Positions 35,161 through 47,029 of a stretch of 64,000 nt of DNA are shown in pieces. Origin of the DNA: Cinnamomum chago (taxonomy: Eukaryota > Streptophyta > Magnoliopsida > Laurales > Lauraceae); the NCBI GenBank assembly GCA_038049695.1, contig CP142451.1, positions 66,779,501 through 66,843,500 on the forward strand, read 5' to 3'. Position 1 is the stretch's first letter; every line of letters begins with the position of its first letter. A model generated the notes under the pieces. It had not been told where the DNA came from and ran no database searches. It saw only the letters and a program-made list of their open reading frames with translations. Both the position numbers and the translations under genes were made by a program.

Positions 35161-36438
35161 AGAAATCCTTCTTGATCGCCTGACGCGCCACATAAAGCCC
35201 TTAGGTTCACAATGTAAGACCCCGACCCGAGTGAACCCGTTTAGTGCTAATTAAGTTGCGTTTTAGTGCTAAGCTTGATTAGTGTTTTGGTCTAGTTGGG
35301 TTTGGAATAGCCTTGATTCTAGTTTTGGGCTTTTTAGAGTGATTGGTAGCTTGTGGGGCCCTTTGGGGGTTTCCCTTTTCGGCTTTGCGTTTTCTTGCGA
35401 GATTTTCCCGATTGGTTGTGAATTGTGTTTTTGGCCCGTTGCATTCATCTTGTGGATTCTTACAACTTTCATGTTGATCCCGTGTCCATTCGAGGCCCCG
35501 AAACCCGATTTTCATAGCCTTGAGGGCAAAACAGTCATTGCACACAAAATCTGTACCCAAAACTTAATATTCTCGAAACTTGCAAAACATACACTTTTTG
35601 GAAACTAGATATTTCAACGAACAATTCTTCCTTCTTCGTCGAATTCATCCGAGGACCCGAGAGAGATGATATCAGCCCATTTAGTTTCATTAGTTGTGGG
35701 ACCCAATCCAACCCAACTCTTTAGCTAACAAGAGAAGCCATTAGCCATTCACTTCATTTATCATTTTCCAGCACAAGAGAAGAGTCTAGGGTTTCCCTTG
35801 GTTTTCTCTTCTTCTTCTTGCTTCTCCATCTCAAATCCCCACAAATCTTGCACCAAACTCAAAGTGGAGATCATCTTCTTCTTCCTCATCTTGCAAGCAT
35901 TCCATTGCTACCATTTGTGAAGAGAACCCTCCATCACAAGACTTCCATTAAGCTTACTCTTGCCATTAGAGGACTTTCCAAGTAAGTGATTCCTCCCATC
36001 TCCTAGATTAGTGTTCATCTAGCCTTAGGGAAGCTACATTTGCATTATTGGGAGTTATTTCATTTTCTTTCCTTGTGTAACCCATTTTAGGGTTTTATTT
36101 GGGGATTTTGCCTTGTAGCTTGGGCCATTTTCTTGGAGGACTTGATAGAGCTTAATATCATTAATTGAAGACTTGAGGCAAGTGAATGTTTGGATGTTTT
36201 TAAGTTTGAAATGGTTTGGTGATGCATTTATGGTTTTCATGTTTTCATTGATTACTTTCATTGATTTTTCTATGGTTGAAATAAATGATCTCTACACATC
36301 TTGATAGCCTCATTTAATGTCTTGGAATCATGTGTTTAAGTCTCCTTGTCCATAGTTGATTGTGGTTGTTGAGGTGTTGGAAGGAAAGGAAACAAAAAGG
36401 AGAAAAATCAAGTTCCCGGGCATGCTTCACGCCCAGTG

Positions 36439-36512
36439 CCGATCAATCGGACCTACAGGCCGATCGATCGGTCTGACTTTTAACAGTAAGGCTTTTTGGA
36501 CCGATCGATCGG
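36439..36512. repeat. CCGATCGATCGG palindrome cluster in solo LTR E
   Basis: CCGATCAATCGG at 36439-36450, CCGATCGATCGG at 36460-36471 and again at 36501-36512. It is placed in the LTR much as the CGCTCGAGCG cluster is in element C (offset about 1230 versus 1345). Confidence 0.92.
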
Positions 36513-37431
36513 ACCCTGCGTATTTCTGGTGGGTTTTGAAATTTATTTTTTTTGTGGACCTTGGCTACCCTCCTTGGACTCACTTGACCATATGTGAGAG
36601 TGTCTTGAGCCGATGCTCTTCACGGTTGGTCCGGAATGCATCGAAGTTCAATCGATTCAATCTTGAACGGGATGGAACGACACGATATCCTCTTCATACC
36701 TAAATGCAAAGTCTCTTTCCTTGGGTATCGCGAATTCTATTCCTTTCGGTGACTGAGTAGGTTGCTCGATGGTTCCGGGTTGACAACCTACTTAGGATGG
36801 ACCGTTTATAGTCTTGTTTTCCTATTATAATATCTAGTTATAACCATAAGCTCAATTTAAGTTTTAAAAGTCGTAAAAGTGCATAAGGAGCCCGGAACGT
36901 CTTCAAACTCAAGGAGTACCAAGTAATGGCTATAATTGACATACGGGACCCCTATTCACTTAAATAGATCTTGAGATCAATATTTCCCGGAATTGTAATA
37001 GTTCGTTTTATTCATTCATTTCCAAGATTTACCTTACATAATCTGTTTTCCCGAAAGTTGATGGTTACACTAGTAACATGGACTCGTCCCGAAGAGTATT
37101 GCCCGATATGAAATGAAAGTTATATATTGAATATTCTTGCCCGTTCATTAATTTACTTGCACTTTATTTTACTTGCATATGTCTCGATGTGTTATTTAAC
37201 CTATGTGTCGGCATCACTAAGCTTGGATACCTTGTCGGTTTGATCCACCGACTTGGAGATCCCTCTCCCGTCCCGCCAGCTGCAGTTTGGATCCCGATAC
37301 CCGGTTATTACCGTGGTCCCGTCCCGATACCCGGTTCGCTACCGTGGTCCCGTTCCCGTATAATTATATTGTATATATGTATACGTTGTTTCTCCTCACC
37401 TTGTGTGACTGAGATCAACGTCCCGTGATAC

Positions 37432-37453
37432 TGTTGTCACTTTAGTGACAGAG
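37432..37453. other. Hairpin in solo LTR E, related to element C hairpin
   Basis: Arms TGTTGTCACT and AGTGACAGAG across a TT loop. Compared with element C, an A-T pair has become G-C, and a C-G pair has become T-G, while the inner stem remains paired. Confidence 0.8.
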
Positions 37454-38423
37454 GACTTAGCTTTATGTGATTGCCACCTTGTTATTCCCGATTTCCTTGG
37501 TTACCTCATATGTTTTATCTTGTTTACATGTTTCTAGCAAATGATGTATCTATTTTATGAGAGTTCTGCTTTAACGGATTTCCTTGCTTTTCGAGATATT
37601 TCATCTATTACATGTTGTCGTATCTTCTCACTCTCTTGCCAGACCGTCGTGTCTGATCCTTTGCTTTGGTACTCAGGTCCCGTTGCCGGTTTCCTTGAGG
37701 AGGAGCCGGAGGAGGCGGTAGGTGAGCTGCAGCCTCTAGTTGAGTGGCGTGCTGACGATGTCATGTAGACGTCGGGTTGCCAAGAGGCGTAACATTTTGG
37801 GAGGACTTGTTAACTATTCTTGGGGTTATTATTTTGTAATATTGGCCTTTGTTGGCCTCTAATTTTGGGGAATGTAACTAAGTGATATTTTATCTAACTT
37901 TAACAACTTTTGGGAAACATGCTATAGATCATTGCTCTTTCTGATACAGTTTGATATTGATATAAATGCTTGCATGACTAGAGATAGTCTAACTATTTGA
38001 TTTGCTACACGCTTCCGCATTAAAAAGAAATATCCATGCAAGGTTTTGATATCCTCACCGCGGACACCTGTGGGAAGTTAAATAAGTTGTATTTTGAGGA
38101 TGTAGGTAATCCTCTTGAATAATCATCACACACTAATGTCCCGATCCCGGATTGGGATTCCCGGTCCGGGGTCGCGACACACAAGGTCAAAAGGAAAACC
38201 CAAAATCCAAAACCCAAATCCAACTCCCTCATGTCATTTTCAAAATTTTGCCTTGAGATGGTACGTGATCCCTCTCACTACCATAAAATCCCCTTGGAAA
38301 CTCAAAAGGCTATTAAAAAAAATGCTCAAAGACTCTTGGTCAAATCAAAAGCTCTCCTTCAAGTTTCTCTTCGAGGCACATCGACTCCAAAAGCTACTCG
38401 TCACTGTACCTCGAGGGGGCATT

Positions 38424-40770
38424 TGTTGACACCAAAAATGTCACTTTGCCTCTTCAACATCAAGAAGCCACATCCTACTACAAACGGGCAATGCTGCTTC
38501 AAGCATCAGATCTTGTCAAAATGAAACAAAAACTGCAAGATCCTCCAAGACAATCAAAAGAGGGGTTCATATGAAGTTTCGGGCCATTCCAACATTATTT
38601 GGCCTAACTTCACTCCTCCGACAGCCAAACATGCGCTCCTGGCGGCAGCGGCGTCGAAAACATCAAAACTTCGATCTGAGCCTACGGATGATCTCAAAAT
38701 ACCTCCAAAAGGCTCAACGTCAAATTTCAGGTCATTCCGGCGACGTTTGACCCAACTTCGACTCTTCTAAAGAAAATCAAGCCCCCCCGCGGCGAGAACC
38801 ACCGGGACCATTACTCATCAAATAGAGCATAACGGTGGCTTCAAGATGCTTCAAAAGGGTTGCACGTCAAATTTCAAGTCATTCCGACAACATTTGACCC
38901 GACTTTGACGCTCCGAAAGAAAATCAAGGCTACCGGCGGCGGAGCACCCCGGGATGATGAAATCCAAATCGGAGCTAAAGGATCATCTCAAAATGACTCC
39001 AATAAGTTCCCTGTCAAATTTTAGGTCAATCGGACATCGGTTGACCGCACATCAAAGCGCGACATCTTCCTCCCAGCGAGATCAAGCCTAGCAAAGACGG
39101 GACCCCAAACGGCTTCAAAACTCAAACCAAAGCCCATGGTTGGTCCTATTTACTGCTTAAGAGGATTCACCTCAAATTTCAAGTCATTCCGACATCATTT
39201 GACCTAGTTTCGACTCTTGACGGAAAATCGACCACAAAGTCTTCGGCTTTTCCAAAAAATAGGAAACTTTGTGCTCCAATTTGCACGGCTTCTTGTCAGG
39301 TTTTCTTCAGGAGAATCAAGCCAGAAAATGAGAAAAAAATGTCAAGAAAAATACAGGAGGAAAAAAGAAACAAAAATACTCGAAAAACGGCCGACGAATC
39401 GGCGACCAAAGGGGAAAATTCCCCCATGGTCGTCGACGACCCTGGAAGTCTAGGTCGCCGGATTTCCGCCGGAGGGCCCGTTTTCTGATCCATTTCACGT
39501 ATCGGGAGTTCCAGCCGCTGTGATTTCCTGAAAGCCTGACTTTTATGCTCGGAAATGACTGATCTTTTTCAGCATCACGGATCCGTCGTCAAAAGCATTG
39601 AATCATCATTGATCGCTCTAAGATCGCCAACCGGCTGACCAAGAAAGTACACTTTCTGTCCGACCGATCAAGAGATCCACAAGACAAATGGTACCGGGCC
39701 GCTGTTAGCAATCTATGTCTGAAGTTGCATGATCATTCGACATCAATCAACATGAAGATCCATCGTCGATCATCGCAAGAAGAATTCCAAAAGACGCGGC
39801 ACGGCCTGCAACTCTTCAAATCCCCGGCAACCACTTAATGCTGTTAATTGACCCAACTAAATGCAGTCAAATCAAATCCATCATGGCATTAAAACCATGA
39901 AACTCCTCTCATCATGGAGATTAAAGGCGATTAAAAGCCCATCATTCTCCATCGGCTAATCAGATTCAAGGAAAAAGGAGTTACAAAATCAAGAAATAAA
40001 AACTTGTAACTCCTCCCATCATGAAGCTTTAAAGCCATCAAAGCTTATAAACCCTCCTAAATGGCTACCAAAAGCCTATAATTAGGAGAGCATTCCAAGA
40101 ACGACGGATAAAAAAAATCGAAGAAAAATCAGTCAGAAAGACCGTCCAGAATTCCCAAAAGCCCTGCTTTTCTGAAGAAACTCTACTGCAACAAACACCA
40201 CAAGGTGATTGAAGTCCCTTGGGGGGGCACTCCCCCCAACGCAAAGTCCCCTCTTCTCATATTTAACAGGGCCTAGACATGGCTTTTCAACCCGTCTCTT
40301 CATCTTTTTTATCAAATATAGGACCTTCCTTGGTCTTTATCCCCTAAAAAGCTGAAGTCCAACCCAAGCCAAAAGAATCAAAGCATCGTACGTTCTCATC
40401 TAAAGGACGATGGCGAAGTCCATACATGACTTGCGACCGTCGATCTGAACGTGTCCCCGTAATCTCCTAAGAAGTCAGATCCCGTTTCTTACTTTTCTAT
40501 TGTATTTTATATTTTCCTTAAGAGACAAAAAAAATCACAATTCTTGTCTCTCATTTTGATAAGATTTGTAAATCGCCTTTCACGGCAAGATCGCCTTTTA
40601 CGGCAAAATCGCCTCTCACGGCATTCAAAAAACCTTGTCTCTTTTCTTAAATATATGTGCAATGGAAAGTTAGAAAAAAGATTGATTTCCTTTCTACTTG
40701 TGAAGGTGGATCTCCAGATCACCATTTCTAAATTCCAAGTAGAATAGAAAATATGACATACTCGTACAAA
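38424..40770 (+). repeat. 3' LTR of Tat element D
   Basis: Starts TGTTGACACCAAAAATGTCA just after the purine tract CGAGGGGGC (38412-38420). It has five 23-bp imperfect palindromes (GGYCA...TGRCC) at 38582, 38730, 38877, 39024 and 39182. The end is placed near 40770, where gag sequence of the next element begins; it could be off by some tens of bases. A related LTR in reverse is at about 47030-48887. Confidence 0.8.
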
Positions 40771-40792
40771 AATATTGATACCCGCCTTTCTC

Positions 40793-40806
40793 CCCCCCCC
40801 CCCCCT
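40793..40806. repeat. Poly-C tract
   Basis: Run of about 14 C at the boundary of the Tat LTR and the following Gypsy element. A possible sequencing weak spot. Confidence 0.8.
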
Positions 40807-41439
40807 TTTTCTCCCTCCATTTGGCCCTCTCGGTGACCCCGGGGACGGATGGGGGAGGAAAGGAAGGAAATCTGGTCCATCAGTGGTCAAGGACGCATAT
40901 TGGACAGAAGAGTCCCTGAAGGATGTCATTGCATTGGAGCAGCAGAGGATCTTGGCATTGATACCTCAGCCCAAGTCACAGAGTTCATCATCCCATCACT
41001 TTCAGCAACCAGCACCTAAGAGGCTACAGTACGAGCTAGTACTTTGGCAATTGCCGCAGAGGATCACTTGCACTTATTGTGGAGGCAGTCATCATGTCCG
41101 TGATTGCTGGAAGTAGTTCGGGGCATGTTATCATTGTGGAGACACAGGGCATAAGGTTTGCCATTGCCCAGGGAAGACAGGAGAGGCACTACCAGCATTC
41201 CCAGCTCCGGCGCCCAGGCGACCACTTCTTGCGCAGCCGTTGAGACAGATGCCTCCTGCACAGGCCAGGCCCCAGCAACAGCAGATGATAGTTAGACCAC
41301 CTCAGCCACCACAGCAGTGTCCTCCAATACCATAGCAGTGATTTCAACAGAGACCTCCAGCACCACCTTGACTCCAGGCTCATGGTCCTAGGCCCCAACA
41401 ACAGTATCACCAGCAGTGTCCCCAGTAGGCAGGGAAAGC

Positions 41440-41850
41440 TTATGCTTTGACTCATGAGGAAGCAGAGGTTGTAGGAAATGTCATAAAAGGTACACTTTTA
41501 GTTTGTGGATTTGATGTTAAAGTTCTATTTGATCCTGGATCCACACACTCATTTGTTGCACCAGCTTTTGCAATTCACTTGGGGGAGGATAAAGAGACAC
41601 TACCATATGATTTGATAGTAGCCACCCCTGTAGGTAGGTCAATACCTTGTAATGTTATCTACCTTAGATGTAGTGTTCAGATTTGAGGAGTTTAGCTGAC
41701 CGCCAATTTGATCATCTTTCCAATGTCAGAGTTTGATGTGATACTTGGTATGAATTGGTTAGAAACTAACCGAGCGTTGTTAGATTGTTTTAATAAGACC
41801 GTGAGGTTACAGGGTGCAGACCGTAGTGTTGAGTTTGTTGGAGCTGATAA
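41440..41850 (+). pseudogene. Element F protease region
   Basis: Recognised by VKVLFDPGSTHSFVAPAFAI, LIVATPVGRSIPCNVIYLRC and EFDVILGMNWLETNRALLDC, close to the element C protease. Fossil. Confidence 0.85.
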
Positions 41851-41999
41851 GCCCACCTCCACTTGGTTAATTTCTGCGTTGAAGGTGGAACGGTTGATAA
41901 GGAGCCGTTGTGAAGGCTTTTATTGGGTTTATCGTGGAGGACAAGGAGTCCAAGACTGTGGACGAGATTCCAGTGGTGAGAGAATTCCCGGATTTTTTT

Positions 42000-43310
42000 C
42001 CGAATGAGATTCCTGATTTGCCACCTATCTGTGAGTTGGATTTCACGATAGAATTACAACCAAGTACATCACCTATTTTGAAGGCCCCGTATAGGATGGC
42101 ACCAGCAGAATTAAAGGAGTTGAAGACTAAGATTGAAAATTTGTTGGACAAAGGTTTCATCAGATCCAGTGTTTCACCGTGGGGAGCTCCGGTGATATTT
42201 GTGAAGAAGAAGGACAGGACAATGAGGATGTGTATAGATTTCAGACAGTTGAATCAGGTGACTGTTAAGAACAAGTACCCGTTACCAAGGATTGATGAGT
42301 TGTTCGATCAGTTGCAGGGAGCTCAATTCTTTTCAAAGATAGATCTATGTTCCAGTTATTACCAACTACGAGTCAGGAAGGAGGATGTTCCTAAGACTTC
42401 ATTCCGGACGAGATTTAGCCATTTCAAGTTTCTTGTGATGCCATTCGGGTTGACGAACGCGCTAGCAAGTTTCATGGCATTGATGAACAAGGAGTTCGCT
42501 CCTTTCCTGGATCAGTTTGTGGTTGTCTTCATAGATGATGTGTTGGTATACACTAAGTCTAAGGAGGAGCATGAGCAGCAATTAAGAATGTCTTTACAGC
42601 TTTTGAGGGATAACCAATTATATGCTAAGTTGAGCAAATGTGAGTTTTGCTTGGAGCAAATGGCATTTTTGGGCCACATTATCTCTAAGGAAGGACTGAC
42701 AGTGGACCCTGAGAAGGTAGCAACAGTTGTCAATTGGGGAAGCCCGCGGAATGCAGCGGAGATTCGTAGTTTTCTTGGACTTGCAGGTTATTACAGGAGG
42801 TTTGTGAAAAGGTTTTCTACCATATCATCTCCACTCACTAAGTTGACAAGGAAGGATACTCCGTTTGTGTGGACGGAAGAATCAGAAAGGAGTTTCAAAG
42901 AGCTGAAGACCCGATTGACTACAGCACCCATACTTGCCTTACCCTCTAGAAGTGAAGGATTTGTGGTTTACACGGATGCATCAGGGATAGGATTGGGCTG
43001 TGTTCTCATGCAGAATGACAAGGTGATAATAACCTATGAGTTGAGGCAATTGAAGGATCATGAGAATACGTATGCCACACATGACTTGGAGCTAGCACAA
43101 TAGTGTTTGCATTGAAGTTGTGGAGGCATTATTTGTACGGTGAAAGATTTGAGGTGCGCACAGATCAAAAAAGCCTGCAATATTTATTTACACAGGGTGA
43201 TCTGAATAATAGGCAGCGAAGATGGATGGAGTACATAAAGGATTATGATTTTCCGATCAAGTACCTTCCTGGGAAGGTGAATGTGGTAGCATATGCTCTC
43301 AGTAGAAAGG
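42000..43310 (+). pseudogene. Element F reverse transcriptase and RNase H
   Basis: [54 protein letters not shown] and [13 protein letters not shown]. RNase [47 protein letters not shown]. Residue by residue it is close to element C, confirming the Del/Tekay lineage. Fossil. Confidence 0.9.
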
Positions 43311-43589
43311 CGGCATTTAGTGGATGTGTGATGCCTAAATGGAGATGAATGAAGCAATTTAGAGATATGGATGTGGAAGTATGGCCTGTCAATGAGAAAG
43401 TTTTAGTTGCTACTATGGGAGTTTGGAAGCCAGAGATAGTTAACAGGATCAAGGTAGCCCAGAAGGATGATCCAGAGCTACAGAGAATCATTAAGCATGT
43501 TGATGACAAGCCAGAGTTTAGATTGACTGATGGACATCTGTACTGCAAGGACAGATTGTGTGTTCCAGATGTTCAAGATATCAAGTCAG

Positions 43590-44735
43590 AGCTGATGACA
43601 GATGCGTACCACACCAGGTATTCTATTCACCCGAGGAGTACCAAGACGTATCAGAATTTGAAGAATCATTATTGGTGGGTGAATATGAAGAAAGGGATTG
43701 CAGAGTTCGTTTCCAAGTGTATGAGTTGTCAGTAAATTAAGGCAGAGCACAAGAAGCCTCCTGGTTTACTTCATCCATTGGAGATTCCACAGTGGAAATT
43801 AGAGAATGGCAGTGTTCACCATGGATTTCATGGCAGGGTTGCTGAACACCAAGAATGGCAATGTTGTTATTTGGGTAATTGTGGATAGCTTGACTAAGTC
43901 AGCACTATTCAAGACTGGTCAGTTTATGGACAAGATGACTAAGTTGTACATGGACAATATAGTCAAGTTGCATAAGTCCATAGTATTCGATCAAGACACT
44001 AAGTTTGTCTTTCAGTTTTGGTCTACTTTTCAGTCATCTATGGGTACCCAGTTGAAGTTTAGTACAGCTTATCACCCTCAGACAGATGGAGAGTCAGAGC
44101 GTACCATTCAAACGTTGGAAGATCTTATCGGAGCTTGTGTTTTGGACTTCAAGGAGAGTTGGGATGAAAGTTTGCATGTATGTGAGTTTGCCTACAATAA
44201 CAGCTACTATTCAAGCATTGGTATGGCACCATTTGAGGCATTGTATGGACAGAGATACAGGAACCCGACATGTTGGGAGGAAGTAGGAGTTCGAAGTTTC
44301 CATGGCCCCTCAGAGATTGTTGATTCCAGTGAGAAAGTTAGGATTGTGCATATGAGAATGAAGGAGTCACGTGATTGTCAAAAGAGTTATGCACACAAAA
44401 GACGGGGACCTTTAAAATTCCAAGTGGGGGATATGGTGTTTCTAAAAGTGTCTCTAATGCGAGGTGTTGTTAGATTCGGGTAGAAAGGGAAGCTTGCCAA
44501 AAGGTTTGCGGGACTGTATGAGATCAAGAGCAAGATTGGAGACGTGGCCTATCGTCTTGTGCTACCGCCAGAGCTAGCCGGTGTGCACAACGTTTTCCAT
44601 GTCTCAATCCTTCATAATTATATTCCAGATCCCACCCATGTGTTGCAGCACGAACCACTTCAGCTTCAAGCAGACGCAACCTATGTGGAGCAGCCGGCGC
44701 AGATCATCGATACCAAGGAGAGAGTACTATGTACC
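43590..44735 (+). pseudogene. Element F integrase region
   Basis: Recognised by [83 protein letters not shown] and the tail SKIGDVAYRLVLPPELAGVH. Its last part continues at about 46320 after the Mutator-like insertion. Fossil. Confidence 0.88.
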
Positions 44736-46319
44736 ATGGTTCAAAATCGCGGTATTGGTCGCAGTATCGGCTAGGATAAAAAACTGATATCATATCGGTA
44801 TCAGCGTGGTTATCGGTCCGTCGCAGTATGAATTTTTTTTAATACAAATATTCTTTTAAAAATATCCAAAAATCCATAATATTTTAAAATGCTGGAAAAC
44901 AGTATCTTTTTCCATTAGTAACAAACTATAAGTCAAAATATCAATCCCCACAAGTCATAAGAGCATGTATCGCTCACTAATCATTAATTATTAAATATGT
45001 CAAGTTTTAATGGATAATATATGTGTCCATTCTTATAATTTACAAACCCATTAATGTAGCCATATTTAAAATCCCAATGATTAAAAATAACTATCACATC
45101 TTGTAACAGCTTTGTAAAAATTTTACTTGAGTCATAGTCTGGCAACAATTGAATTCGCCATGCTATATGATTTGAATCATTACTCTAGATGTCTTATAAA
45201 TGGTTAATTCACTAGGCCCAACTCCTATTTGAGTAAGAAAAATTAAAGGACCACACAAGAAGGGACATTTATCTTTGAATGGTTTAGATTTAAGATAATT
45301 AGGCCCTTTTAGTCAGGTTTAATTTAAAACTAATGAGGGTAGTTTAGAAATCTTGTAGTCTTCATAGTAGACCCGCCTAGAAAAATCTAAACCACTCAAA
45401 ATAGTTTCCCTTCTCTTGCATGGGCCCTCGTCCAAATCTCATTTTATTAGGGGTTTGTTCTTTTTAGATTGAGTTTTTTTTTCTAAATTGGTTGATTGAT
45501 TAATCTAATGGTAGGAAAATTTCCAATTAGAGTGAAACTTTCTCAGGATATGATAAAGGGAGGGAGAGTTATTTTGAACTGTTTGGATTTTATGTAGGTG
45601 CCACGGTTTTAATGTTATAGACTCAATTAATGGTTAGAAAAGGAAAGAAACCCTAAAAGGGAATTTACCATTTTCCCCCCTTTCACACGTCCTTTCATTT
45701 CGTCAATTGCCTGAAACAGAGGAGAGAAACTGGTAGGGAAATGAAGGATGGAAAGGAAAGAGGAAAAGGGAAAGGGAAAAAGAAAACGAAAGGAAAGAAA
45801 GGAGAGGAGGAGAAGAAAAGGAAGAGGAAGTGAGGAGAGGAGGGGAAGAAGTCGGACTGGCGGAGCGATGGTCGGCTGGTGCAGTGGTGCGGCAGTGCGG
45901 CCGGCCAGTAGTAGTAGAGGAGCCAAAGGGCGAGATGGAATCCAGGTGCTTTCTCTCCTCCTCATCCCCTCCTTCAATCTTTGTTTTATTTTACGGCAAC
46001 ATGCAGTTTTTTGTTTTTTTTTTTCCATTTTAACTTGCATGAAGAAGGCTCAGGGATTATCGGCTTATGAAGAAAGCTTAGGGATTAGCGAAGACAACTA
46101 AGAACGAGGGAGAGACTAATGGACCGATATTTCATAATATCGGCTGATATATCGGTCTGGCCGATTTTTTAAAAAATCGGCCGATATCGCCAGATATACT
46201 TCGATATTTTTGGGGGCGGTACCGATACCAATATCTCCAGCCGATATCAGATCAGTACCGGTCGATACTGATTCATATCAGCCGATTCAAACCGGTACCG
46301 GCCGATTTTTTTAACCATG
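44736..46319. mobile_element. Mutator-like (MULE-type) non-autonomous transposon
   Basis: The insertion splits the tail of element F and is flanked by a 9-bp TSD, CTATGTACC (44727-44735) and CTGCGTACC (46320-46328), the length used by Mutator-like elements. Ends are inverted: ATGGTTCAAAATCGC on the left, and GGCCGATTTTTTTAACCATG on the right. Both terminal regions are rich in ATCGG/CCGAT steps, and a perfect 24-bp palindrome lies at 46159-46182. No transposase is recognisable. The middle (about 45600-46080) is purine-rich with a GC-richer patch and could be captured host DNA. A fold-back or MITE-type classification is also possible. Confidence 0.72.
46159..46182. repeat. Perfect 24-bp palindrome in the MULE-type element
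   Basis: GGCCGATTTTTT is followed directly by its exact reverse complement. It lies in the right terminal region. Confidence 0.95.
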
Positions 46320-47029
46320 CTGCGTACCAAGACCATCCAATGAGTCAATGTACAATGGGAGAATCATAATGCAGTGGGAGCTCAAGAACTAGATTCAGAA
46401 GGCGTACCCTTCTTATCTTTTTCCTGATGAGGTACGTTTAGGCATTTGGAGGACCAAATGTTCTTTTCAGTTGTGAGAGTTGTAAGGTCCTCGACCTTAC
46501 TAGGTCAGTTGGGCCCAATAGTAAGATCGTTGACCCGCTTGTTTTTGTGATTATTATAACTACTTGTATTGTTAGTTATTTAAGTAGGTTTAGATCATTA
46601 GAGAGTTTCTTTTAGTGTTAGAATAGTGTTTGCGAAGTTTCGTGCGATTTCAAGCGCATTTGATTCTAGTAAGGGGGTAATTTACAATTTAGGGAAAATT
46701 GAGTGTTTTTCCGAAAATTTCGATTGCCGTGATTTTTGGTTCGTTGGAAAGGTCTCGTCGCGCTGATCATTTTTATCTCCTGGCTCGTTGCGATCCGACG
46801 ATCAAAAACTCTTCAAGTGGTCCATTCCTTCACCGGACCCACTTAAGAGCAATTCAGTCATTTTCTCCCTCTCTTCTTCTTAAACATCGATTAGCCCTAA
46901 TCATAACTCTTATCACAATCTCTGTAACGAAAGAATTCCAGCAGCCTTCTTCTTCCTCTTCATCTTCTTTAGCCCTGAACTCCATCTTGGAAGATCATCC
47001 TCGAAAATCCAAACCGCTTAACTTCAGCC

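Larger units (their letters stand above)
35213..38179 (+). mobile_element. Solo Del/Tekay-like LTR E inside the Tat element
   Basis: Starts TGTAAGACCCCGACCCGAG and ends GGGGTCGCGACA, with a perfect TSD CACAA (35208-35212 and 38180-38184); 2967 bp. It is related throughout to the LTRs of element C but clearly a different family. It keeps the CCCGGTTATTACCGTGGTC direct repeats (about 37290-37350) and a hairpin at 37432-37453. The palindrome cluster at 36439-36512 is CCGATCGATCGG rather than CGCTCGAGCG. Confidence 0.93.
24982..40770 (+). mobile_element. Tat-lineage Ty3/Gypsy element D, right-hand part
   Basis: Continues from the gag fragment at 4340-4667. Parts: gag to about 26000, protease about 27430-27800, G-patch-like segment about 28370-28560, RT about 29200-30000, RNase H about 30070-30440, second RNase H about 30510-30770, integrase about 30900-31715, a long 3' region with tandem repeats and an antisense open frame, and the 3' LTR from 38424. 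The extra RNase H next to the first is the mark of the Tat lineage (Ogre, Retand, Grande relatives). A solo LTR (35213-38179) is nested in the 3' region. A few breaks are seen, but long open stretches remain. The right LTR end is approximate. Confidence 0.88.

Noticed and set aside
45627-46101. Overlapping open frames on both strands in the MULE-type element
   Set aside because: Low-complexity K/R/G or L/P/S proteins from a purine-rich tract; no recognisable domain. Kept only as possible captured DNA.
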